From Aurelia coerulea (Eukaryota > Cnidaria > Scyphozoa > Semaeostomeae > Ulmaridae), in assembly GCA_039566865.1 (NCBI GenBank), contig CM076948.1:13651001-13715000 (forward strand): a stretch of 64,000 nucleotides of DNA, read 5' to 3'. Within the stretch, counting starts at the first letter, position 1, and each line of letters begins with the position of its first letter. Positions 13,347-22,000 of this stretch are shown here, piece after piece. The notes beneath the pieces are model-generated. The model saw only the letters and a program-made list of their open reading frames with translations, was not told the origin of the DNA and searched no databases. The position numbers were made by a program, and so were the translations under genes.

Positions 13347-13815
13347 TTAACGCCCCTCGGCTGTAAAGCCTCCTACTGTAGACTGACAACAATAAAGACA
13401 ACATTTTTGCTTTGGCAGATTTTGGGGTCGTATCTGGCTAAATCATTGAGTATTATCTTCAAACTTGTACTACTGTACTCTTTATTGAGCTATGTTCCCT
13501 GGACCTACACAACAGGTACTAGCGTTGCTCTTTGACAGTTGACTGTCCTGCTGCGCAGTACCCAGGGATGACCTTGTAGTAAAGACCCCAGATTTTGAGT
13601 GCGAGAAGGGGGACGGCCCAGCGAAACCATATTGACCGCCCCACGCACAATAACAAGAACTAATCTAACATAGGTTGACTATTAAATTGTTTCTATTAGG
13701 CAAATTATGGGACATTATTGCTTGAGCCACCTTTGGGTGGCCTAACCGCCAAGATACACACCCAAAATAGACCAATCTGCCAAAGCTACCGTACTTATAG
13801 GTTCCAATACTGTTT
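13347..13815 (-). other. 3' non-coding region of retroelement copy 1 with an internal inverted repeat
   Basis: This is 469 bp between the recombinase stop and the satellite. GCTTTGGCAGATT at 13409-13421 is exactly complementary to AATCTGCCAAAGC at 13774-13786. The match continues imperfectly between 13419-13437 and 13748-13767. A small perfect hairpin, GCCACC/GGTGGC with a four-base loop, lies at 13726-13741. Such structure is plausible for the terminal recombination region of a YR element, but the role is inferred. The same sequence occurs in copies 2, 3 and 4 at 26729-27197, 40610-41078 and 59337-59805. Confidence 0.65.
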
Positions 13816-14856
13816 TTAAAGCTTAGTGGCCGATAGTTTACCTGGAACTGAGTCAATCACCTTGATAGGCGTGCGAATATACTGTTCAAAACAATTACTA
13901 AACCAACGGCCTAAGGCCTTAATCAGCCAGTCTGGTAGGTCAGCAGCTGCAGCTGTTGTAGCTGCTCCAATGCGAAAACTGTGTGATGAATATCCTTTGA
14001 CATCTCCAAAAACTGGTTGCAGGAGAGATTTCATAGTGCTTGAAAGTATCTGGCGAGTTAGAAATGTTCCATCTGAGAACTGAAATAGGGGCAAGCTTGG
14101 TTTGTGATCAAAGCATAAATACTTTTGTAATGCACGAAATGGACAGACGGAGGAGGACGATGCTGCGAGGCGTACCTGGCTGCCGTTACGGAAAGGATCG
14201 GCTTTTGAGACTTTGATGGACAATATTGCAACGCTCTCCGACAGGCATACATCGTTTACTAACAGGGTGGATTCCGGATGAAATGTAAATTTTTTCGGGG
14301 AGCAAAACTCCGAGGAGCGTAGAAAACCAAAGAAGGCTGTTGTGAAGGAAGCCCATATCATTAGTTTGTCTGGCTCAACGAAAGAGGATTCCCGTAGTTG
14401 GCTTTTGAGTACTCTCATCACGTCGGGTGTAATTGGGCTGCGTTTTGGCCGGACAGACTTGCCGTTAACTCGCTTTATCCCTCGCATTAACATGTTCAGT
14501 TGTTGCATTTGGTCAAAATTTATCGAGAAGCCTAATTCAATGTTACGAAACCGAACCGCCGCTAGGTATGTTCTGATTGATACGTAGCCAAGGGACCTTG
14601 CCAAGCTAGTCACAAATAAACAAAGAGTACGCTCTTTAACTGGAAATGCTGGATAGCCCACCTGGTTACAAAACGACATGTAACAATTCCATCCGTGCTG
14701 GTATGTTTTACGTGAACCTGAGGCGATTGACATGAACTGGAAGAAACACAAATCATTGTTTAGACTTGCCATGCCTGAGGTGGAATCCGGGTTGGATGCT
14801 TCTGAGCGTCTGGAACTAGGCGAGAGAACTTGTCGAGCTGTAAACGAGAAAGGCAA
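13816..14856 (-). CDS. Tyrosine recombinase of retroelement copy 1
   Basis: A 346-residue tyrosine recombinase, the integrase of DIRS-order elements, which joins a circular DNA intermediate to the target without staggered duplication. The N-terminal SAM-like core-binding region lies at about 35-130 and the catalytic domain at about 140-335. The visible catalytic residues are Arg180 (in FFGFLRSSEF), His292 and Arg295 (in SHSFRIGAAT), Trp318 in the usual His/Trp position (LGRW) and nucleophile Tyr326 (QYIRTP). The reading frame is intact. The first Met lies inside the end of pol (97-bp overlap), the usual arrangement in this group, so expression probably depends on read-through, reinitiation or splicing. 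Compared with copies 2 and 3 it has Val instead of Ala at 92. Position 319 is Phe here and in copies 2 and 3, but Ser in copy 4. Confidence 0.9.
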   Translation of the reverse strand: MPFSFTARQVLSPSSRRSEASNPDSTSGMASLNNDLCFFQFMSIASGSRKTYQHGWNCYMSFCNQVGYPAFPVKERTLCLFVTSLARSLGYVSIRTYLAAVRFRNIELGFSINFDQMQQLNMLMRGIKRVNGKSVRPKRSPITPDVMRVLKSQLRESSFVEPDKLMIWASFTTAFFGFLRSSEFCSPKKFTFHPESTLLVNDVCLSESVAILSIKVSKADPFRNGSQVRLAASSSSVCPFRALQKYLCFDHKPSLPLFQFSDGTFLTRQILSSTMKSLLQPVFGDVKGYSSHSFRIGAATTAAAADLPDWLIKALGRWFSNCFEQYIRTPIKVIDSVPGKLSATKL

Positions 14857-16118
14857 TCGGCTATAGTGTTATCGAGGCCTGCAATATGCTTTATATTGAC
14901 TGTAAATTCGAAACGAGCAGCAATAAAGAACAGTTTTCTCAACAGAGACTGTATATTCGGGCATTTCGAGGACTGGGATGACCATATGTTTACCACTGCT
15001 AGATTATCACAATGAAATAGGAGCCGTTTCCCCCGAAAGTCAGGTGCCCATAAAAGACAAGCTATGTAAATTGGGAACAATTCTTTCCATTGGATCGAGA
15101 ATGTTTTTACTGATTCAGACCATCGTTCGGAAACCCATCTGCCCTTGTAAAATATGCCTAGGCCTATTTCTCCCGACGCGTCGGTGAAGATATCGAGCGC
15201 ATGGCATGGAGTAGTTGACGGATCGAGAATTTTATACCTCCTGTTCCAGCTAGGTAAATAATCCGCCCACCATTGAATATCCTGTCTTGCTTGATCATTT
15301 AGAGAAATGTGGTGTGACAGCTTAACCACGGATTTTGACAAATCGATTAAGCGTCGAATGAATGTCCGACCAGAAGGCACCACTTTCCCCGCGAAAGACA
15401 ATTTACCGATCAACGATAGAAGTTCTCTTTTTGTGCATTTTTTCTTAGTCGACCATTGTTTTATTAAGGCTTGAATTTCTTTGCACTTGGGTTGCGGCAA
15501 GCTGGGTGTCATATTATCCGAATTAATTGCGATCCCTAAAAATGTGATGCATGAAGTGGGACCCACGAGTTTTCCATCTGCAAGGGGAACCCCGAGCGAC
15601 TTAAAGAGGGTAATTGTCCGATTCATCTCATCTCGACACTGGTTTGAAGCTGGGGGTGCAGCTAAAAAAAAGTCGTCCAAATAATTAGTTGAATTTTTTA
15701 AATCGTAATTGTTTTGCATAATCCAAAGGATTGAGTCTGATACTTGCGAAAAGCGATTTACAGAGGAACGCAGCCCAAAGGCAAACAAAGGTCTACAAAG
15801 AACATATCCATAAAGGTAAAACCAAGCAAATGCCAGTCTGATTTGTTTACGGGGCATATTCGAAAGGCGCCTTTAACGTCAAGTTTTGCCATTAGAGCAC
15901 CCCGTCCTATTTTTGCAACGATATTAACAGCAGAATCGAAATTGTTAAAGGTTACAGCGGCTTCCTCATCAGAAATAAAATCGTTTATTGACAGTCCTCT
16001 CGGGGAGGATAAATCTGTTATCATGCGATATTTATTAGGTTCTTTCTTTGGAACAACGCCGATCGGGGAAGTACGAAAATGATTAAATGGTGGTGCAGTA
16101 AAAGGACCTGCCATGCGC
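14760..16118 (-). pseudogene. pol main part (RT-RNase H), frameshifted, copy 1
   Basis: Two overlapping frames encode the bulk of pol. The first (down to about 15775) begins in MAGPFTAPPF and carries the RT palm start, with catalytic Asp in LDVKGAF (16114 frame, residue 79). The second (365-residue frame from 15857) carries YLDD at residues 59-62, then a thumb/connection. RNase H follows with Asp226 (FTDAS), Glu259 (WKEL), Asp284 (HCDN) and Asp334 (TIADCLSR). The switch is at about 15774-15782, where one T appears to be missing from a CCTTT run on the coding strand. The true product is therefore split. The first 26 or so residues of the second frame are out-of-frame translation. A programmed -1 shift is possible, but no canonical slippery heptamer is visible. 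No methyltransferase follows. The last 97 bp overlap the recombinase. Confidence 0.88.
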
Positions 16119-16122
16119 TTAA

Positions 16123-17279
16123 GGTAACTCTGCTTTCCGCTCTAGTGCACAGCGAGATGCCGTTTCGCAAAACCTTTCTCCTCAGAAAACAGTTAATTTC
16201 TCCAATATTATTCGGCCTATCGAAAAGCGGTAAAAAGGATGTTGTTCTGTATAATCTGGGCAATCGAAAGATGTATAAATCGCAATGTTTCCGTCAACTC
16301 TGGTTTCGCAAATCCTAGTTAAAGTCTTTTTGCTAATTTCAGAAAAGTGGATTTATCTCCAAAACTACTCGAAATATGTTCGATTTTTTTTCGTTCCATC
16401 TTTGGCTAGGTTGTTGATCTACAACTTTGCCAAGTCTGATTGAAAAAGCTAGGCTAGATTTCCTGCAATCGAATTTCGTATTTCTGTTTACTTTTCGACA
16501 GCGAAATGGAGAAACCTTGGTCAACAGATTACCATGCTATAAAGCACGCTTGTAAAAGCTCTGGCTTGAAATAACTTTCAGAAGTTTTTCCATTGGCAAA
16601 CAAATGAACTTCATCATTTGGGAATACCATACGCAGGTCTCAAAATACATCCTTAGTGCGCTTGTAAAAGTATCATTTGCATCTATTGATTAGAAATTAC
16701 TGATTTTAACCAGCAACTTCACGAAACCATGCTTTGGGTGTCTTTTGAGACTCTCATAAGCATTCACAGATTATCAATTTCTTTTAGAGTCCACTATGAG
16801 CATAAATCTTAGACCAAGAACTATTTTTTTGCAAAAACATTCTACGGGCGTTCAAATCGTTCTGCAAGGGCTAAACTGTTGACCAACTCTTTTCCCCTTC
16901 GATGTCGAAAAGTAGACAGAAATGTAAAATTCGATTGCGGGAAATCTAGCCTAGCTTTTTCAATCAGACTTGGCAAAGTTGTAGATCAACTACCTAGCCA
17001 AAGATGGAACGAAAAAAATTCGAACATTTTTCGAGCAGTTTTGGAGATAAATCTACTTTTCTGAAATTAGCAAAAAGATTTGAACTAGGATTTGCGAAAC
17101 TAGGGCTGAGGAAACATTGCGATTTATACATCTTTCGATTGCCCAGATTATACAGAACAACATCCTTTTTACCGCTTTTCGATAGGCCGAATAATATTGG
17201 AGAAATTAACTCTTTTCTGAGGAGAGTGGTTTTGCGAAACGGCATCTCGCTGTGCACTACAGCGGAAAGCAGAGTTACC
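16123..17279. mobile_element. TTAA-flanked foldback element inside pol, copy 1
   Basis: A 1,157-bp insertion bounded by TTAA at 16119-16122 and 17280-17283, within a CTTAAG palindrome on both sides. The arms are long inverted repeats, about 16123-16531 and 16872-17279. They are around 400 bp each and roughly nine in ten bases pair by eye. Termini read GGTAACTCTGC and GCAGAGTTACC. The 340-bp spacer (16532-16871) has no long reading frame. There is no transposase, so it is non-autonomous. A TTAA target points to piggyBac or Kolobok type movers, but the ends do not show the usual piggyBac CCC. Removing the element and one TTAA would leave pol in frame, which confirms the boundaries. Compared with other copies one base is missing near 17115 (GGCTGAGG versus GGCTGACGG). 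Confidence 0.85.
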
Positions 17280-17284
17280 TTAAG

Positions 17285-17683
17285 TTTCAATTCATCGAGC
17301 AAAGATTGAGCAATGGTTGACCGATGTAATGCGGTTGAACTTAAATTACGTGCTATATTTGACAGATCAGGACCAGAGTAACCAATGCTAAAACCATTAC
17401 TAAGGCTACGAATTAAATGGTCAACAAAACTTCTGTCCGTGTGAAACCGCAGTTCTCTTTCAAAGGTAGCAACGTTAATAGGGGTGCCTGCACACACGGG
17501 AAGAGCATTAAAATTGTCTTTTAAGAGTTGGGCAACTCGATCCTGGGTGTTGGCCTCCGCAGCGGTTGCAAATATGTTGCCAAGGGCAATTTTGATCCCT
17601 GCAGGATTGGCTGTTGTTAAAATGGCGGCAGGGGGCTTGATTGGGTCCTTGTGAGGGACGAAAATTCTGTTTTGGGGCCGAGT
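17285..17683 (-). pseudogene. pol N-terminal part, copy 1
   Basis: This is the pol frame upstream of the foldback insertion. It is open from 17683 (just after an in-frame TAA) to the insertion. The visible text includes NALPVCAGTPINV, then the FERELRFHTDRSFVDHLI segment, the usual leader before RT in this group. It overlaps the last 176 bp of gag in a different frame. No obvious independent start exists before the overlap (first Met at 17497), so a gag-pol frameshift or reinitiation is likely. In this copy the frame runs on into the foldback sequence, giving a spurious 167-residue fusion to 16994. It is broken only by the foldback element, unlike copies 2-4. Confidence 0.75.
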
Positions 17684-18833
17684 TTAGCTGGTATGGGCAA
17701 TTTGCAGCGAAATGGCCAGTAGAACGACATCTGTAGCAATGGTACTGGGATGTCGCTGGTGCGGGGGGAGAACAGCGTAGGAATTTATTGAAAGCATATT
17801 CGTCCAACCTGGCCCAAGAGAGAAAGTGGTTTCGAGCAATGTTCATACGAAAGGCAATATCGTAGCGATAACAGGCTTGGAAGGCATATGAACGATTAAG
17901 AGAGCAAAATGACTCTTGATAAGCTAATAACTCAGCCGCTAAATGAGGGTGGAAATTAACCATGCTTCTAATAAAGATGTTCCACGCCTCTAGCCAATTA
18001 TCAAACGTGCTTATTTTTTTAAGAGAGCGGCGTGTTTGGGTTAATGAGACAGATTCATCCACATGTGACCCAGGTAGAAGTTTTAAACTAAAGGACGGGC
18101 TCGCCAATGTGTCGTAGAGCGAGGTCGGAAGCAACGTATTTAAATCTACATACTCCTTTTCTTTCATACTCTTCATCAGCTTTGGTGAGAGAGGAGGCAA
18201 ATTGCTAACAGGGGAGGAAAACAGAGATGCAAAGTTACCTTGATGTCTTGGGATGGCGGTTGTGATAGCTGAATCTGCCGGTATCGGAACTGAGGAGTGG
18301 ATTGTGGGTGGCAAAGGCGGATCAGCTGTGGGGGTAACGCTAGGGACTGGGCTTTGACTCTGTTGAGGGGACAGGTGGAGATTTGGTTGGACATAGGGAA
18401 CTTGTGGCACGGTGGTCGAAGCAGGGGACAGTTGCAGGGTGCTGTAGGCGGCTGATGAAGGCTGTAGGGGTGTAGATGGGTTGACTTCCCGGAACAGGGC
18501 CTTTAGGTCACCAAGGCTGAGGGTGACGAGGCTAGACGACGTGTTGGTACTAGCAGGGGCTGCATTCATTGGTTCTCTGGTTCGCAAGGACAGCAAAGGT
18601 GCTTCGTCGTCCGAATCTGATGACTCTCCTGAAATAGATACTCCTGTCACTTCTTCAGTGCTATGAAGATGGCGATAAATTCTATTTGCAAGTGGCTCTT
18701 TCTTTCCGGTTTGCGAAAGGCCATAAGATGCAGCTTTGGCACGAAGAGTAACTTTTGGCAATTTCTTCAAAGCTGCCAACGACAAACGCTCATCATTGAC
18801 GACACTTGTTGCTCTTTGCTTGCCAGATGACAT
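17508..18833 (-). CDS. Gag-like protein with SAP domain and zinc clusters, copy 1
   Basis: A 441-residue structural and nucleic-acid-binding protein, first gene of the element. An N-terminal SAP-type helix-extended-helix lies at about 19-57 (pattern L..LPKVTLRAKAASYGL...GKK..L..RIYRHL), followed by an acidic Ser/Asp stretch at 70-78. A long Pro/Ser/Thr-rich linker (about 90-220) follows, then a probable capsid-like helical region (about 225-350). The C-terminus has a CCHC knuckle at 366-379 (C-x2-C-x4-H-x4-C), a CCCH-like cluster at 402-420 and a C-x2-C-x3-H-x4-C cluster at 422-434. The start is the first Met after the 5' leader and matches across copies. Residue 165 is Ser here and Gly in copies 2 and 3. 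The frame is intact. Confidence 0.85.
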   Translation of the reverse strand: MSSGKQRATSVVNDERLSLAALKKLPKVTLRAKAASYGLSQTGKKEPLANRIYRHLHSTEEVTGVSISGESSDSDDEAPLLSLRTREPMNAAPASTNTSSSLVTLSLGDLKALFREVNPSTPLQPSSAAYSTLQLSPASTTVPQVPYVQPNLHLSPQQSQSPVPSVTPTADPPLPPTIHSSVPIPADSAITTAIPRHQGNFASLFSSPVSNLPPLSPKLMKSMKEKEYVDLNTLLPTSLYDTLASPSFSLKLLPGSHVDESVSLTQTRRSLKKISTFDNWLEAWNIFIRSMVNFHPHLAAELLAYQESFCSLNRSYAFQACYRYDIAFRMNIARNHFLSWARLDEYAFNKFLRCSPPAPATSQYHCYRCRSTGHFAANCPYQLNSAPKQNFRPSQGPNQAPCRHFNNSQSCRDQNCPWQHICNRCGGQHPGSSCPTLKRQF

Positions 18834-19080
18834 ATTGAAGTATGTAATAATTCTACGAAGCTTCGAGCTACAAAATTAAACTAGAGAATTCACTTGTAAA
18901 TTAGCGATGGACCTGCGATGCGAATCACATGCGAAATGATGTTGGAAATTCGATATACATTGCACTGGATAGGCAAAGGGCCTGGGGTGAGCATACATTA
19001 GGATAGGTATCATGTTCCCCGTCTATCGACTTAATGCTGGAGCCTCAGCGTTAAACTACATTTACTAGCGTAGAATGTTC
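18834..19080 (-). promoter_or_regulatory. 5' leader and outer end of retroelement copy 1
   Basis: 247 bp between the gag start and the satellite, expected to hold the promoter and the 5' terminal repeat of the element. I see no long open frame and no clear TATA box. The outer end reads GCGTAGAATGTTC and then satellite GACTAAAG. It shows only a short complementary match (TTAACGC) to the other end at 13347-13353, so long terminal inverted repeats as in DIRS1 are not evident. Copies 2 and 3 carry the same leader at 34618-34864 and 48499-48745 and differ just before the gag start (ACATTTTG versus ACATATTG). Confidence 0.55.
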
Positions 19081-22000
19081 GACTAAAGAAAAGATTAATG
19101 TCTATAGTAATGTTTCCAAAAATAGTTACTGCAGCACTAATATAGGGCTATAAAAGAAGCAAATGGCAGAACTAAAGTTTTTAAGAACGATGAAAGGAAT
19201 ACTCTTTATAATATTAAATGTAGCTAATAAAGTACGTCAATCTACACTTTTTATGTTTATATTTTGTATTCTTTGAGAAAATAAACTTTTAAATAATCGA
19301 TGTTTGTTTATGCAGTAAAGCTAAATTGAGACTAAAGAAAAAACAAATGTCTATAGTAAAATTTCCAAGAATGGTTGCTGCAGCACTAATATAGTGCCAA
19401 AAAGAAGTAACTGGCAGAAACAAAGTTATAAAGAGCGATGAGTACAATACTCTTTATAATATAAATTGTAGCTACTAAAGTACGCTAATCCACACTTTTT
19501 GTGTTTATATTTTGATTTCTTTGAGAGAATAAACTTTTAAATAATCGATGTTTGTTTATGCAGTAAAGCTAAATTTAAACTAAAGAAAAAACTATTGTCT
19601 ATAGTAAGGTTTCCAAGAATGGTTGCTGCAGTACTAATATAGTGCGAAAAAGAAGTAACTGGCAGAAACAAAGTTATAAAGAACGATGAGTACAATACTC
19701 TTTATAATATAAATTGTAGCTAATAAAGTACGTCAATCTACACTTTTTATATTTATATTTTGTTTTCTTTGAGAAAATAAACATTTAATTAATCGATGTT
19801 TGTTTATGCAGTAAAGCTAAAATGTAGTTAAAATTAATGTTGCTGCAGCACTAATGTAGTCCTATAAAATAAGTAACTGACAGAACTAAAGTTTTAAAGA
19901 ACAATGAGCACAATACTCTTTATAATATAAATTGTAGCTAATAAAGTAAGTTAATCCACACTTTTTGTGTTTATATTTTGTTTTCTTTGAGAAAATAAAC
20001 ATTTAATTGAACGATGTTTGTTTATGCAGTAAAGCTAAAATCCGACTAAAGAAAAAACTAATGTCTATAGTAATGTTTCCAAGAATGGTTGCTGCAGTAC
20101 TAATATAGTGCGAAAAAGAAGTAACTTGCAGAAACAAAGTTATAAAGAACGATGAGTACAATACTCTGTATAATATAAATTGTAGCTAATAAAGTACGTC
20201 AATCTACACTTTTTATGTTTATATTTTGTTTTCTTTGAGAAAATAAACTTTTAAATAATCGATGTTTGTTTATGCAGTAAAGCTAAATTGAGACTAAAGA
20301 AAAAACAAATGTCTATAGTAAAATTTCCAAGAATGGTTGCTGCAGCACTAATATAGTGCCAAAAAGAAGTAACTGGCAGAAACAAAGTTATAAAGAGCGA
20401 TGAGTACAATACTCTTTATAATATAAATTGTAGCTACTAAAGTACGCTAATCCACACTTTTTGTGTTTATATTTTGTTTTCTTTGAGAAAATAAACTTTT
20501 AAATAATCGATGTTTGTTTATGCAGTAAAGCTAAATTGAAACTAAAGAAAAAACTATTGTCTATAGTAAGGTTTCCAAGAATGGTTGCTGCAGTACTAAT
20601 ATAGTGCGAAAAAGAAGTAACTGGCAGAAACAAAGTTATAAAGAACGATGAGTACAATACTCTTTATAATATAAATTGTAGCTAATAAAGTACGTCAATC
20701 TACACTTTTTATGTTTATATTTTGTTTTCTTTGAGAAAATAAACATTTAATTAATCGATGTTTGTTTATGCAGTAAAGCTAAAATGTAGTTAAAATTAAT
20801 GTTGCTGCAGCACTAATGTAGTCCTATAAAATAAGTAACTGACAGAACTAAAGTTTTAAAGAACAATGAGCACAATACTCTTTATAATATAAATTGTAGC
20901 TAATAAAGTAAGTTAATCCACACTTTTTGTGTTTATATTTTGTTTTCTTTGAGAAAATAAACATTTAATTGAACGATGTTTGTTTATGCAGTAAAGCTAA
21001 AATCCGACTAAAGAAAAAACTAATGTCTATAGTAATGTTTCCAAGAATGGTTGCTGCAGTACTAATATAGTGCGAAAAAGAAGTAACTTGCAGAAACAAA
21101 GTTATAAAGAACGATGAGTACAATACTCTGTATAATATAAATTGTAGCTAATAAAGTACGTCAATCTACACTTTTTATGTTTATATTTTGTTTTCTTTGA
21201 GAAAATAAACATTTAATTAATCGATGTTTGTTTATGCAGTAAAGCTAAAATGTAGTTAAAATTAATGTTGCTGCAGCACTAATGTAGTCCTATAAAATAA
21301 GTAACTGGCAGAACTAAAGTTTTAAAGAACAATGAGCACAATACTCTTTATAATATAAATTGTAGCTAATGAAGTAAGTTAATCCACACTTTTTGTGTTT
21401 ATATTTTGTTTTCTTTGAGAAAATAAACATTTAATTGAACGATGTTTGTTTATGCAGTAAAGCTAAAATCCGACTAAAGAAAAAACTAATGTCTATAGTA
21501 ATGTTTCCAAGAATGGTTGCTGCAGTACTAATATAGTGCGAAAAAGAAGTAACTTGCAGAAACAAAGTTATAAAGAACGATGAGTACAATACTCTTTATA
21601 ATATAAATTGTAGCTAATAAAGTACGTAAATCTACACTTTTTATGTTTATATTTTGTTTTCTTTGAGAAAATAAACATTTAATTAATCAATGTTTGTTTA
21701 TAAAGTAAAGCTAAAATGTAGTTAAAATTAATGTTGCTTCAGCACTAATGTAGTCCTATAAAATAAGTAACTGGCAGAACTAACGTTCAAAAAACGATGA
21801 GCACAATACTCTTTATAATATAAATTGTAGCTTATAAAGTACCTTAATCCACACTTTTTGTGTTTATATTTTGTTTTTTTTGAGAAAATAAACATCTAGT
21901 TGACCTATGTTTGTTTATGCAGTAAAGCTAAAATAAGACTAAAGAAAAAACTAATGTCTATAGTAATGTTTCCAAAAATAGTTGCTGCAGTACTAATGTA

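Larger units (their letters stand above)
13347..19080 (-). mobile_element. Ngaro-like YR retrotransposon, copy 1 (no 2.4-kb insertion)
   Basis: A 5.7-kb DIRS-order retroelement read on the minus strand: gag, pol (RT and RNase H), tyrosine recombinase. It interrupts the satellite between ...AAAATGAGA (left) and GACTAAAG... (right). At most the two bases GA are repeated at the junctions, and there is no integrase-type duplication, which fits recombinase-mediated integration. No methyltransferase domain follows RNase H, which favours the Ngaro group over DIRS1/PAT. The A1/B1-A2/B2 split direct repeats expected of Ngaro were not found by eye, so group placement is provisional. The copy carries a TTAA foldback insertion and an RT frameshift. 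It alone has the uninterrupted target site of the 2.4-kb element found in the other copies. Confidence 0.85.

Noticed and set aside
13308..13535. 75-residue open frame at the left edge of each retroelement copy
   Set aside because: It begins in satellite sequence and runs across the junction into the element's 3' non-coding region. It recurs only because the junction is duplicated, and it shows no domain.
13826..14083. Plus-strand frames opposite the recombinase and pol (for example also 15744-16082 and 18481-18666)
   Set aside because: They are antisense shadows of well-supported coding regions and have no motifs of their own.
14760..14856. Methyltransferase domain between RNase H and recombinase
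   Set aside because: Only about 25 residues follow the last RNase H motif before the frame ends, too few for such a domain. This supports Ngaro-like placement.
16079..16318. Open frames within the foldback arms (also 16021-16263, 16339-16524, 16879-17064)
   Set aside because: The two arms give mirrored translations of the same inverted repeat, with no domain, and they straddle element borders.
16123..17279. Foldback arms as the internal complementary region of a DIRS element
   Set aside because: TTAA duplications flank the block, and pol is continuous in frame across it when it is removed, so it is an insertion and not a retroelement part.
16994..17497. 167-residue open frame in copy 1
   Set aside because: It is the pol leader running by chance into the foldback arm because of a one-base difference. 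Only 17285-17497 is real pol sequence.
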